In this document: positions 10,599 through 24,016 of the stretch, in pieces
Layout: the number at the start of each line of letters is the position of its first letter
Position numbering within the stretch: position 1 is the stretch's first letter
NCBI GenBank assembly: GCA_008933995.1
Contig: WARS01000043.1
Location: 1,850,001 to 1,914,000 of the forward strand
Origin: Datnioides undecimradiatus
Taxonomy: Eukaryota > Chordata > Actinopteri > Lobotiformes > Datnioididae
Reading direction: 5' to 3'
DNA length: 64,000 bases
Notes under the pieces: generated by a model
Database searches by the model: none
The model's input: only the letters and a program-made list of their open reading frames with translations
Told to the model about the DNA's origin: nothing
Program-made: the position numbers and the translations under genes

Positions 10599-13500
10599 GT
10601 AGTGGCCACTTTCAAGGCTGCAACCACCAACACGCACGCTGGTGCTATCTAGTTTCTCTGCAGGCTACTGTTTCATCCAGCTGCCCTGATCTGTTTCAAT
10701 ATTGTACATGATTTCAACCAATACAGCCCAACAGTAAATAGACTATTGATGACATGATAGTTCTTCAAAAGTTAAGCCAAAACCTTTTCATTTCTACCCG
10801 ATGTCCAGCTGCAGTTCTTATCACACTGGTGTTATTTGTTGAGAGAGTGTAACACCATGATACTTACACAGGATGGCTGTTACAACAGTTGTAAGCTACA
10901 ACAGCTGTAGCCATTTTAGACGCCCTGGTTCAACCGCTCTCCCAAAGGTCAGCACCGTCAAGGCAACTTGCTATTGATCAGTAGCACAAATTCACATGTC
11001 AAAGTTTATCAATTTTACCACCACACTATGGCTTTGAACTACCAGGACTTTGCGGGTTTAAGTTATGTCGCTGGTCCCAGGAGAGCTATTGACATATGGG
11101 CCTGTTTGACTGTAAGAGCCAAGGTAGAACAGAAGGCCGGCACTTGGCGGGGGAGGTGAGGGTGGATTGACACTGTTTGCGTGGATGGACGGCAAGTTAT
11201 ACAGTCTCCTCACCAGGACTCTGTCTCTGTTTTCACCCTAATAAACACCTCCTCAGAAGGAGGCCGATTGATTTCCCTTCAGGAGGATCTAATTCATTCC
11301 GGGAGGAAGCCTCACGTACAACTCTGAAGCATTTCCAGTCAGCATGCCACCAGCTGGATGATCTGTGATGAAACGTTTTGATACAATCCTTATCTGATTT
11401 TCCTGTGTTAAACCACCGCAATAAAGACGGCGATCCATAAATTAGACTAACGCCGACCAGGGTCAATGATTCAAAAAGTATAAAAGAAAATCGTGAAGGC
11501 ATGGTAATGTGATTTCCAGAAGGTGTAACATTCATATGTGAAAAACTAAAACAAAATCCTACTAATAATCCTATAACCCAGAGATTTACTGTAAGTACAC
11601 TAAACGTCAGCAGTATATAATCTTTACATCATTATGAATCGTCACTATCTAGTAATCTGGTGACGGCCAACCAGAGGGGCCTGCACACTGTTAACGCGTT
11701 TGCAAAACTGGATTGTCGAGATTGTGGTTGTACTTAAGTTGACTTTGGCTGACATCTGAGTTCTTGAATGAGAAGACTGGGTGTAGGATTGATAATGTGC
11801 TACCGCTGTGAAAATATAGCTGAAGTAATGTTCTTAGGTTCTTGTGAGAAAGACAGGAATTGGTAGGATTTGCACTTACTGCGATCACTTGATTGCTCAT
11901 TTGTGCAGGGGAACAACAAAGTGTTGCTGGAAATTCAGTTTTTAGTACTAGTCTGAAGCATTATTACACTCCCGGTAATACCGAATAGTCTTGCAGAGAA
12001 AAAAAAACCACGTCAGCAATAATTCACAGACTCACAGGTGGCACGAAAATCAATGTAAGAGTTGGGAAAAAAGAGGAAGATGAAAGTTGCTGGGCAGAGA
12101 TCCACCTATTAAATCACAGATCCACCCTCGGTTCTGGCATACACTGTCCGGCCGTAAAGGCGCAGCTGGGCGTAGGAAAAGAGACAAACAACATAAATTA
12201 AACGACTGGAGGTGAGTTCTCAAAGCACCGTGGACTAAAAACTCATAAATTGCTTGTCACTGCATGAAAAACAGCCCCTCCGGGACAACCCCTCCAGCAA
12301 CATACAGGTACTAACCAGCTGGAGTTTCCCAATTGGATTAATGTTTCCTACTGTACCCAGTGGCACTCAGCAGGACATCTGTGTAACACGGTGCCTTTCA
12401 GTGGTGGGCAAATTGTAGGCGTAATGAGATGCTAATATGAAAGATATTGGAAGTTTAGATGAAGGCTCGTTTGTCAGCGGACAGAGTCTGCGTCTCGTTT
12501 TTCACACGACTGGGTTCGGTCACTTTGCTGTAAATGCTTCAACTATGGCAACTCTTCTGCTGTCACTGCCCCCCCCCCCCCTTGCCCAGAACAGTGTTCA
12601 CAGCAGATTTTAAGCATAATCCTTGAAACAAGTGAAAGATTTAAAGCAGACAGAAGATGGATTTATACCAACATACTGTATGTGGGCTTACACTTAAGTC
12701 GGTAAGCAACTTGGCCAGACAGGTTGGCTCATTAGTTGTACAGACTTCATCAGTTTTTAGATTTACCCTCTTTCCCTTAATTTAGTCAGAGCCTGTTTCA
12801 GTGCATTATCATGTTCGCCACTGCCAACTCCAAATGATGGCCTGGGGAAGCACTTCTTCTCACCTGTCAGCACAGGCTTTTGTAAAAGGGATGTAATGCA
12901 GGTGGAACTCATGCTATCTTTCCCCAACACCATGAGAAGGACATGCTTTCTGTGTGTGGAAAATACCCAAAGGTGGGGATGGATGTGGACAGAATATGGG
13001 CTGGCACTCTTCAGAGGGTTCATTCCCACCTGTGAGGGACACAGCATAGCACCACATTTCTTGGCTGCAGCTGCGTATTCACACATTTTGCAGTTTGGTT
13101 GGTCATGAGCAGTCACTGCTGCTGCTGCTGCTGCTGCTGCCAAGGACTGACCCATTCTGTCCTATTAACAGAAGCCAAAAACTTTACCCTCGTTTCAGTC
13201 CCAAAAAGAGAACAGACACCACCAGCAGCAGCATTAGATCCTATCTAAGCCGTGCACTATTCTCCTGATATGTCTTAAAATACTAACAGTGAAAGTAAAT
13301 GCTGATTTTTTTAAAGGAAACATTGAAACACCAGGAAAATCTTCCCTTTTCTTGCACTCAAGGGTGTTGACTATCAACCAAATATGATAAAAAAAACAAC
13401 TTTGTTTACTAGACCATTATATTTCCCATGATGGCTGCAGCAAATTTGGAAAATGTGTAGCTCAACATCTCAGGGTGCTGGGAGGATTCTGCCGGCCAGA

Positions 13501-15078
13501 TGTTTTGGCACCATGACTGATTAGGAAGCCGGGAAGGCTAAGGTTATGTGTTGTTTTCTTGTCTTTGCCCACGGGGGGTAGGTGCAAGCACAAACACAAG
13601 CGTGCGTGGGTTTGACCGCCTAGTTTTTGCAATTTTGGTGACCAGCAGCAGTGGCAGGATCCTGGTGCGGCAGAGCACATTATTAATGGCTGATCTGTGA
13701 TCCCGTTTGGCATGATCAGTGCCAACAAAACCCAGCTGCGTTGTCCAGTCTGGGACAGGCCTCGATCAGTGTGCAGGCAGATTACATCATTTAGTCGTCC
13801 GTGAAACTGAACGAAACCAGACGGGAGCGAGCATTGATGTGCCCTTTTTAAAGATGGTCCACGCAGTAGAGGTGGGAATCACAAATCTCTCCATTGCACT
13901 TGGGTCCGTTCCACGCTAATGAAAGCATCGACGCTCATACCACCACGATTTTAACGATTTTAAATGTTTATGCTGTTGCTCGTCCAAAGCTGTCATGTTC
14001 AGTTCAGTGCAAAGCTAATCTCTGCACGCACGGTTCATTGGTCGTTATCTTTGGCTGAGTTATCTGATTATGATTGGTTTTGCGGCTTTCACCATCTTGA
14101 CAGTGCTTTGAGGTGTGTTGGATCACAGCCCTGCCGCTAAGAGCAAATGATTTGCCACCTAAAAGAGGCTTTTGCAGAGACTAGACCCCACTCCTAACCT
14201 ACACCAATGTGTGTGCTACTAGTAGAGCTCTCTTTAATCATTGAAAGGGACGTTCTGATTCTGCATGTTGGTGGTTTGGTGTTTATGGCAGCCCGTTGCA
14301 GAATGTGTCTCTGCAGAATGTGTTTTAACTTTCATGAGTTCATTTTACCAGCGGAGGGAACATTCTGGATGTCTGTTTGGTCACTGTGAAAGAGCCCTAA
14401 GTACACAAACAAGGTTTCATCATGCATTTTCTTTTAAAAGACTTTTTGGCTCCTGCTTTCAAATTGAATGGTTTCGGTTTCAGAGGAACAGCAAAGGTCG
14501 CTTTCACACCAGACTTGTTTGGTTCTGTTTAAAGAAACTCTGATGGGTGTGCCTGTTCTCTCTGATTCATTCACACATTTGGTGCCAAACTGCATTTCAT
14601 TGTATCAGTACTTGAACTCTTTGCATTAAAGAGTAATCTGAACACTTGATCTAATTTAGGCTGCCTAGTAAACTGTGCTGCCCGCCAAACAACTGCACAG
14701 TGATTCAATTGGTCCACCTGTTCCTGTTCCTGCTCGCATATGAAGTCCAGTTGATGTCTTAGTTAATAACTGATGAAAGATAAAACTAAAGCCATTGAAT
14801 CAATGATTTACAAGCCTGTCCATTTATGTTCGTGTTGACAACCCTTTATTTGTTTGTGATTAGTCGGCGTGAGCAAGAACCAGATCAGAACTGACAGGCA
14901 ACGGTACATTTCCCCATTCATCTGGGTCAAAATGATCGACCTACAGGTGTAAAACTGAAATCCTCCATTGTTTACTTAATTGAATTCTTTGTGATTTAAA
15001 GAATGGCAAAACCAGGCTACATGCCACTTTGGCCTGATTTTCACATGCTGAGTACACCTGGAGATGGAGTAGACCTGG
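10599..15078. other. Intergenic DNA, no gene seen
   Basis: This region holds a poly-C run near 12568-12580 and a (CTG)n run at 13116-13140. Open frames of up to 130 codons read across the CTG run or lie in unique DNA without protein character. No splice-flanked coding exon was recognised. Confidence 0.45.
13116..13140 (+). repeat. (CTG)n trinucleotide repeat, about 8 units
   Basis: The run is uninterrupted. It reads as polyalanine in a minus-strand open frame and polyleucine/polycysteine in others, but no real gene is evident around it, so it is called a microsatellite. Confidence 0.85.
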
Positions 15079-15114
15079 AGATGGATCTGGATAGTACACC
15101 TATTCAGATCCATC
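15079..15114. repeat. Short hairpin-forming inverted repeat
   Basis: Arms AGATGGATCTGGATA-like (about 15080-15093) and TATTCAGATCCATC (15101-15114) pair at 13 of 14 positions around a 7-base loop. The left arm belongs to a short direct repetition of ACCTGGAGATGGA units at 15055-15085. Confidence 0.6.
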
Positions 15115-16269
15115 TTCAATCTATGCAGATACGACTGAAATACATATGAGCTGTGTTCCCCGAGGGCTCAACTTTGAAGGCTTCTTTGGTATTGCTATAC
15201 AAACTCGCACTGCATATTCAAGGTAGTCCAGAAGGAAAAACAGCCCCACCTTGTGTGAAGCTTGGCAGCCGGTAGATTTCCCCTTGCCAGTGATGTCCCC
15301 CTCACGCATCACCCTCTCTAAATCCACAAACACACACACATGCACACAGTTCCCCAGAGGGTGATGGATCTCAGCCGCTATGCTCCTCTGTCAGGCCGTA
15401 ATAAGGCTTTCTATGCCTGCAGCCTTCGTCTATTTGGCCCCTGATCTATCAAGCCCATGCCAAGGTGTCAGAACCTATTAACCAGGAGACCCAGGGGCCA
15501 CTCCCATCAATATTATGTTTACGCTCATTGCTCCAGATAAACTTCATCCATCTACCTTTTTCAAAGACAATGCCGGAGACACATGTACAGTGCCTGCACT
15601 GGATAACACAGGTATAGAAAACGGATGACCTGGTAAAACGTGTTCAGCCCCGTCCTTGAAAATGGCACATAACAGTAGTTGTCCCTTGTCAGAGTGTCAC
15701 CCCGTTGATTATTATGAAAGATTGAGATATAACCATAGCCCTGCTCTGCTACATAAGAAAATAGAGCATGTACAGCTGCTTCACAGAGGAAGATGAACAG
15801 CGAGATGCGTTTGTGCGACAGAGGAATGCAGCGGTTACGTGATACAGCGAGGCAGGGATACGGATCGACATCAAACATTTCAACTCAATACCACAGCCGC
15901 GGATTTCAAGCAGCCACTGCCTGTGCAGACTTGCAGAGCTGCACTGTGGAGGTGGACAGATTGTGACGACAGGTGCTCCTCAGCAGTTTTCTGTTTCTAA
16001 ATGGGAAACCGCGCCAACCCCCACCCACCGCTTTATTATTCCTGATCTAGCCCAGCACTTCTATTTGTCTCAGCAATAGATTTCTCTCTCCTCTCAGTCT
16101 CATATCCCCCTATACTATGGCAACAACCAAACACATGCATGCACACATGTACAAATGCATTTATGTTTTTGACCGACTCAAGCATCAGTAAACCAATCGG
16201 TACCAACACTAAACTGAACCAATCAAGTTAAACCTTACACCCAACAACAACATTAACCCAGAATCAAAA

Positions 16270-16424
16270 GATACCCCACATGTAACAACAGGATGGCCAG
16301 TTTTTATTCTATCTTCCATCTGATGCAATTTGATAAGTTTCTCTGTTAATCCGTTCTTAGTCTGTCCTTGTGCTGAATTTCCCCAATGGGGGGGGTCAAT
16401 AAAGGATTATCTTATCTTATCTTA
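16270..16424 (+). mobile_element. Retroposon 3' tail ending in (TTATC)n
   Basis: The segment has a stretch resembling the 3' end of fish CR1/L2-like LINEs: a CCCCAATGGGGGG-type stem followed by TCAATAAAGGATTATC and three or more TTATC units (about 16404-16424). The pattern of a stem, then TCAATAAA-like sequence, then a short pentanucleotide tail is widespread at the ends of teleost non-LTR elements. The 5' boundary is unclear because such copies are truncated. Class assignment is from family knowledge. Confidence 0.55.
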
Positions 16425-17499
16425 ATATAGGAAGTGATTTAAAGTTGACAGCGCTACTGCAACACCAGACGTTACCAGGCAGTGATGTGCTCAGTTATTT
16501 AGCCCAAAAGAAATGCACGTACATTCTTTTAATTTACTTTCAGAGACAGAGCGACAATAGGAAAGTGCCTTCTCTAACTACTGATAATTACTTTACTGCT
16601 GAGCAGCAATCAAATTGTTTGCGGTGGGAAAAAAAGAAAGAAAGAAAAACTTTTCCAGGTCACAATCAGAATCAGAAAGAACAACAACTGCAGCCTAAGC
16701 TGAATGCAGTTCTTGTGGTCAGTACTACAGGGGTACTGCAGAGGCTACGATCCCTTAAATGTAATTCCAGTTTTGACGAACAGTGCGAGCTTCAGTGTAG
16801 CCAATGGTGTTGCTCAGGGTTGCCAGTTGTTGCCATATGTATACACACTCTTCCTCTAGATCTGCATTAGTTGTATCACTTTTTTAAACATAACCAATTT
16901 AATTTTTTTTCCCCGTGGTCCTTCAAAAGTTATTTTCATGCACGTGAGGTCATCCCAATGTAAATTTAACTGAATCTATGGGATTGAGTTGGCAGGGCCA
17001 GTAAACATCTATGGTGGGCATTGGAACTACCCACTTCCAACCTGCACAGCCAACAAACCAAACCAGCAACCAACAACCGGCAACCAACAATATACAAAAA
17101 AAAGACACACTTTGACTTTTAACTGATCTAACTTAACCTCCTTGTCACCACTTGCTGAGTAAATGCCACCAAAACAGCTAACGAGAGCCCTGCATCGTCG
17201 GACTGTACTCACTCATTCATAGTCATGTGACTTTTTCATCCCTTCCCTTCCTGCCCTTAGTAAACTGCGTTACCCAGGGGACAATGCTTGCTTGGTGAAT
17301 TGTCTTAGTTACATAACATAACCTCACAATAACACTGGCTTTGTCCCAAAAGGGCATAAACAGAACATGAACAGAGTCAGATGACGAGACAACCCAGCCA
17401 GTTACTGATTGAGGGCTGGGAGCGGCTTAGAGCATGTTGATGCATGGTTAGCATCAAAAACACCTGCACCTACTGCCACACTGTTTTTTACTCTAATAA
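16425..17499. other. Intergenic DNA, no gene seen
   Basis: A chance 141-codon frame at 16445-16870 has no protein character. A degenerate AACCAACAACC-type repeat lies at about 17048-17095. Confidence 0.45.
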
Positions 17500-18365
17500 T
17501 TAAAATGGCTGGCCGCTTGGTTTGATTAATCCATGTTTTGAGCATTAGCTCGTATCTTCCCGTATCTTTTATTCACTCTAGAAATTCAGATGAAATACTG
17601 AATAATCTGCTGATACCAGCTGATACATCACAGCCACACATGAAAAAAGGAAGTTCTGGCACTGCCTTCAATTCTTCTTCCTTTTAATTAATCATTATCC
17701 TGCTAGCTGACTTGGAATATGAAATCCAGCACCGACAACCCTGTGGGAAAGGTAAAACATTACCATCTTTTGCATCATTGAATTTTTTTGTTTTCTTTCC
17801 ATCTGCCATAGATCCCTGGTAGTCTTTGCAATCACCTCTGTCATTATGTGCTCGAATGAACAGAGATTGCCCACAGCATTCGGGAAAGTGAGGCCCTCGC
17901 ATGGAACTCAAACACAAACCCTCAGTGTGGTTCAAGAGAGAGACAGAGATACACATCAGTGGCTTGGAGTCCGGGACATGCCCTCCTCACATTTCAGATG
18001 GGAATCACTCCGATGCATTATTTAATTGCGGAAATTGAAAAAGTGCACAACGTGTTTTTTATACTTTTTTTTTTCTTCTTCTTCTTTTGGCTAAGTGGCA
18101 GAGAGAACCTCACGAGGGATTAACCAAACTGTATGAGGGAATTTCGCTCATTTGACAGTGTTTCAGTTCTCTTCAGCAATTAGTGAATTAATAATGTTAA
18201 ATCCTCTGAAGAATTGAATATAAAACAAACTTAATATGCTGTCAAATTGACATAATTATATTAATTACCATACATCAATAAAAAAAACACTAATAATCCC
18301 GTGATTATTAATCATAAAAGAATTTAGTATGCAAATTGCAAAAAGAAATTAAACACAATAATACA
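17500..18365. promoter_or_regulatory. Candidate conserved enhancer block with palindromes and a POU octamer
   Basis: The block is AT-rich without simple-repeat expansion. Within 100 bases it contains two perfect 13-bp palindromes, TGTCAAATTGACA at 18240-18252 (two TGTCA half sites of MEIS/TGIF type) and TGATTATTAATCA at 18302-18314 (paired homeodomain half sites), and a canonical octamer ATGCAAAT at 18329-18336. Several TTAATTA/AATTA cores lie at 17685-17692, 18178-18192 and 18255-18270. The motifs are direct observations; their use as an enhancer is inference. Confidence 0.35.
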
Positions 18366-18949
18366 GCCTGGACTTTTGGGTGACCATGTTAAGACAAAGT
18401 GATGTGACTTGCTGCTGTCTTACCACTCTCTCTGCAGTTACCCATGGTTTCAACATGCATGCATGAGCTTAGCATTGTAAAATTTAAAGCCTAACAGCCT
18501 TTGTAGTCGTCGCTGCACAGTCGGGAGCGATTGTTGCCCTGTTGGCAAATTTGTTCAATGCTGCAAAGTGCCTTTGCTCAATTAAAGGTCCACATTTTTC
18601 AAGATGATGGGCAGGTATGGTAAATAGTATTAATATTGTAAATTGTAGTCCAAACTAAAAATACCCATTGTAGTTGAACGTTAATAATTCATCCCGAGAG
18701 AAGAGAATCGTTCTCCAGCTGAAAATATGCTTTCCGTGGTGTTGCCACAAAGTCCCTTGGACTCTGTGCACGAAGGTGACTTGAGAACATATTTAATTTG
18801 TATAATGCATCTATAAAGTTGATGACAAAAATATGTGTAGCAAATCAAGACAGGAGCATTACACACTTCAGTTCTGATGTGAATAATCTGCCCCGGAGCC
18901 TGTAATGTCTATAAAAAGTCCCGTTTGTCTGCACATAAGCAGTATATTT

Positions 18950-19610
18950 GAGCAGCAGTCATCCATTTATCTGCATGATTAGTGTACAATGATCATTTAA
19001 AATGAAATGCAGTAGGCACATTTCCTCTCATTTATGGTGGAGTTTACCCGAATTCTCGATTACAGTGATAAGGCTTGTTACACTGAGCACTACGTCATCA
19101 TGGCCTTTTGCACACCAGGTCAAAGTTCATCTTTTGTCATTTAAGGCCAGGAACCGGTTTAATGCTTTGTCAGGATATGGGCAGGGAGGATTCAGTCATT
19201 TAAAACCATCATATCAAATGTATCAGGGTTCCCTTGACTAATATTTTATTGTAATTTTAGAAATAATATGAGCCTTCTGATTCCAAATCAAAAGTGGTTT
19301 TACCGACAGACAGCCAATAAATGGACCGCTGTCTTCAAATTCCTTTAAACAGGAACGTGGACGCTGCCAGTTAATTAAAGACACATTCTGATTCTCCAAT
19401 ATTAAAGCGTAATGCAGTGATCGCTGACTGTAACTTCCATTTGAAATGCATGTACGAGTATTACCGTTGGCCCATCTGGACCTCTGGAATATTGCCCATG
19501 AAGCAGTTCTCACTCTCATTATTGCACATACTGTATGATGGAAGTAACTGATTGCTAAGCTATGAATGTCAGGATTTACACCCAAAACTATTATGTATTA
19601 TATATAATTT
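18950..19610. promoter_or_regulatory. Candidate regulatory block with a DR1 nuclear-receptor site
   Basis: AGGTCAAAGTTCA at 19117-19129 is a near-perfect direct repeat of the nuclear-receptor half site with one-base spacing, the arrangement bound by RXR, HNF4 and NR2F proteins. It sits in unique, AT-moderate DNA with no coding frame of substance. Binding is inferred from the consensus only. Confidence 0.35.
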
Positions 19611-20326
19611 ATGTAATTAAAAAAAATGAATTTTGATGCTGTTTTTGCAGTAATTTCCACAGGAAACCTTGTGCTGCAGTGAAGAGATGTCGTCCGGTTT
19701 GTTCCCGTTTCTTATTAGACAATAGTTTTACAAATAGATTCCCCATTGCAGACATTTCCTCCTGCACACTCGGGATTGGTTAAATTAGGATAATATAAAA
19801 GGATTTCATTCAGCAATAACATTCCCCTCCCTAGTAAACAAAAAAAAAAAAACAACCACTCACTTACAAACTTCACACTGAAATATCAACGATCCTTATT
19901 AGCACAGTCTTGTGTTGCAAGCTGCAGAAAAACACCTTCAATCTTTTCTCCCTGCCTTTTTATTTATTTGTTCTCGCCTTGCATCCCCATCAAGCCTCTA
20001 TTATGAAGGCCCATTTCTCACACGCGCAGCGAAAAGCCTGGCTTTTACCCTCGCATTGTCTGATTGCTTGTATTGTTTGAGAAACAAGAAATGCTGTGGG
20101 TTACTCCGGGTAAGAGTGGCAGCTGATAAATTTCCCTCAAAGAGCTGCTCTTAACGGCAATTACTACATGTGTTACTGGAAATAGAGCTTTCCAGAAACA
20201 AAATATATCAGTACTCAGTGGAAAGCTTGCAGTGTGCCTTTGTAATACGGCGTAGATTAGAGAAAACTCTTGTTTCAGTGAAGGGGAGAGGGTCTGTGAA
20301 CAGTCTGTCTATACAGCCCTCAGGCT

Positions 20327-20347
20327 ATTAGAGATGGGATCTCTAAT
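20327..20347. repeat. Perfect 9-bp inverted repeat with a 3-base loop
   Basis: ATTAGAGAT at 20327-20335, GGG, then ATCTCTAAT at 20339-20347. The arms pair perfectly. It lies in unique intergenic DNA and may be a dimeric protein site or a chance palindrome. Confidence 0.6.
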
Positions 20348-20819
20348 CACCGAGTAGTTGCAGTTACTTGGATCATTTTATAGGTCGCACATCACAAGAG
20401 AGGCATTGTGAGGGTAAACTCTAATGCACATACAGCTGAACTGAACTGACCTTACCTGATTTTAGTTTTACAGTATTTACATTTAGTCCAAAGTTGGATC
20501 CCAATATGACCCTGAATTAGTTCTGACTATGTGAAAATATTTGCTTGTTCGGCTCTTTTAAATAAAACTGTACAAACCTACACGCCCAACCGCGCTGATG
20601 CTGAGTAGTTGCTAAGTGACCTACAGTCGACTCTTTTCTAATACAGATATGTTTTGTCGTGCTTGGTATGACATCGGTGTCGGCAGAGACTAACATCTCT
20701 CTGCTGGGCCAATTCGAATAATTGCATTCAATGTGCACGGCGCGATACGTTATTCCTAGGGGCCAACTACCCAACCGCCCTTGATATGTCTGTTCATGTA
20801 CCCTCAAAGGAAATACCTC

Positions 20820-21860
20820 TTGACTTATGTCACAGATTTAGGCTCCGAGAAGAAAATTTATATAGTTAGTGACCCTGGTGACTCCATCCATAGTCAGCAA
20901 GGGTCAATTAGAGATAATGAGAGTTTTTACAGGGCGTACATATATATTTCTTAATATCGTTCGGTATGACATACGTACTGTAAGCTCCAGTATGCGCACT
21001 GCAATTATATGAATACATATTAAGATGATCTCAATGGCAAAGCGGAATATTTAATTCCATCCCCAACTCGGGCTTCAATGGTCTCTTTTGTCAGCCTGTC
21101 TATTGCCTATTTCTTCATTTCCCCTGGGAAGGCATCAGGGCCGCTTTGGTGGGGGAAGCAAGTCCCAGCGGCCTTAATTTAGTAATACAATCTTTGATAA
21201 TGGCCCTTATGAAACACTGAGCTCGGTCCTTAACGCAGGAAATATAATAAAACGTGTTAGGAAACTGTGACTCCAGGTGCCAATCAAAATGAGTCTTAAA
21301 TGAGGCGTGAGTCACGTATGATGCCAAAAAAAGCCCTCGCGCCGACGTAGGAAAGCGTTCGTGTTTACTCAATTAATTTTTAACGAATACAATGAGAGTG
21401 CTTTGTGAAGCTGGGCAATGAATGATGCACTTTAAAACAAGGGAGCACAGCAACCTGCTCTCTCAGCACAAACGACATACCTTCCTGTATGCGCACGGGA
21501 CATTTGCGTGTCCTCCTCCCTCGTGTACGGCTGTATTTGCTTTCAGTGCCAGATACACCATATAGGAGGCAACATGTCCCCGGCTGCAGGATGATGTCAT
21601 TATATGGGATCCATCTTAGACCTTGAGGCCAACAAGATACTCCTGAACTGTGTCTCTGATGTAATTTGATGTAATCTGCAGGAGCTTTTTGCAGTACGTG
21701 TGCAGCTCCAGCCGCTCAGTACAGTTGTAAAAGGTATTAATAACATCAGAAAACAGTCTCCAATGTTGCTCTTCTAATTTAATATATATACTGTATATAT
21801 AAACAAAGCCTTATATATTACCTGTAGAGTTATAAATGGAAATGTGCCCCTTGTTTCAAT
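20820..21860. promoter_or_regulatory. Candidate conserved noncoding block
   Basis: Unique, AT-rich sequence with TAATT cores and no repeats except an alternating TATATATACTGTATATATA tract at about 21780-21800. The minus-strand frame at 21115-21372 has no recognisable protein features. The call rests on composition and motif density only. Confidence 0.22.
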
Positions 21861-23970
21861 TCCAATTAGTTAAAATTTGAGCTATAAATGATTTTAGAGA
21901 CACGAGTGCCACTTTATTTTTTTTCAAAGGGCCAAAATCTAATCTTGAAATCAAACCCCCAGCTGAGTTTTCATGTCCTTTACCTTCAGTGTTATAGGCC
22001 AGTATAGCTCCCTCCCTCCCTCTGGATGGACAGAAGTGTGGTCATTAAAAAAATATGAGCAACGAAACACCCAGAGGGGCCACAATATGGAACTGAATCA
22101 CTCTGATTTCCAGCCGGCGGATTAAAAATAAATTGTGTCTAAAATATTCAGGGGGACGTTATTAGTGCAGCTTTGCAGTTTCCTTCCTCCGACGAGCCGT
22201 TCCACGGTCGAGCTGCTTTGCCTGCCCGGGGTTTGGGTTCATCCAGGCGTCCGAAAAAAAAAAAAAAATGATGTAGGGAGGGGTGGGAGAGCACGCTGGG
22301 AGAACAGGGTGAAGTAAAAAAAAAAAACAGTAACAAGCAAGTGAGCAAGGAGGTGATAAAAGAAAGAGAGAAACAAGCGATGACAGAGAAAGAGAATGAG
22401 ATGTGGCGCCGGATTTTGAGGACTTCATTACCCAGAGGTCATGGGTTCCTTCGGCGAGGTTTGTGCTGCTTGGAAATGAATGCCTTCTCCGTGTCGCTCC
22501 GGCCAATGCGGAGATGGTGAGAGATTTGAAGCGTTTGTAGCGCGTCCGCAGACTAAGTGCTCACCTGCAGCTGTTACGAGGTTACATTTTCAAGTCACAC
22601 CCAGTTTCAAGGCAACACCTAGATCAGATCTCCACTGCTTCACCTGCATGTCTCTGATAGGTGGCGCAGGCATCTTCTTTAACTTAAAAATGTGTAAACA
22701 GTGACTTGTGTTCACAGTTTTGCGAGGAGATAACATGTTAAATACCACAAAATGAGCACAATGTGAGCACAAAATGCACTTATGTTGGCAATTAATGAGT
22801 GAGATGAACAGGGGCGGAGATGTGGAAAAGGACAAAGCGAGCAACGCAGGAAGCAACAGACACTCGGCGAGAGAGGGAAGGGAAGCCAGATGTCTCTGCT
22901 CCTAGCTGTTAAAGTGCTGTTAGCTCAGATTCCCTTCAAATAATGAAAGCGTGTTTAAAGATGCTTCCAGCTGTTTGGGATTCCTTCGCCGACTGTACTC
23001 TCCACGTCATAAAGCATAAAGCCCCTCGGCTAATTGGACAGGAGAAACCGTGAAGGGGGCTTTATCTTTGGCATGTCGGTTGCATTGTAAGCTGCAGCGC
23101 GTTGTGTGGGCCAGCGAGGCATTCGTGTACCCACGATTCCTTTTCTTCATGTACTTTGAGCATAAAGCTTAATTTACTATTTATAGGCAAAGGCAGCAAA
23201 GCCTAACTTATCTCACACCCTTACTCTAAAACCTTGGAATATGGTGTTGACATGACAGTTTTGCTCACTAGTTTATTTATTTCATGAAAAACTATTGAAG
23301 ATTGACCCTTATTTGTTTTTTAACAGCAACTAAAAGTTCCTTTACATATATAGATATTCTATATTTTTTGCATTTCCTCTGTCAAATAACCAATTCATCT
23401 GTCAATGCACTTCGAATCTTTGGGAATTACATGCATATAACACAATTCCTTGGATTTACGTCCATTACCAACGCTCAGTGCCGATGCAGAAAGCAGCGCA
23501 CCCTCTTTGTAGCCACGTGGCGAGTAAGCGTGCGGAGATCCGGACGGTGGAAGACAATGAATTATATCTGAAGACCAGGTCTCAGTCCCACTGCAGACCA
23601 CCGCAGAATCATCCAACTTCAAGTTTAACCACAAATCAGACCACATAGACGGACGCAGCAGAGTTTTTCAAACGTGCACATTGCGCATGCAACAATACAG
23701 CAGCAGGAAACTCACAATTATAGTAGTAATAAGCTTAGTTACAAAGTGTTTCTGTATCAGCTTATCCCTCTGCTGAAGCTACATTAAGCTACACTGGAGT
23801 TTAGCATCCTACATTTATGCATCTATAATTGTCAAACCCAGACAGTCACACACACACACACACACACACACAAGACTACATCTTACTTTCCCAAATTTCA
23901 ATGTTTTCTAGCTGACCAAACACTACACGGTGCACATGATAGACAGTTACATTAAGTACACATATAAGCT

Positions 23971-24016
<46 letters not shown>

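Noticed and set aside
12763-13155. 130-codon minus-strand frame with a polyalanine start
   Set aside because: The alanine run is the (CTG)n microsatellite; the rest has no protein character.
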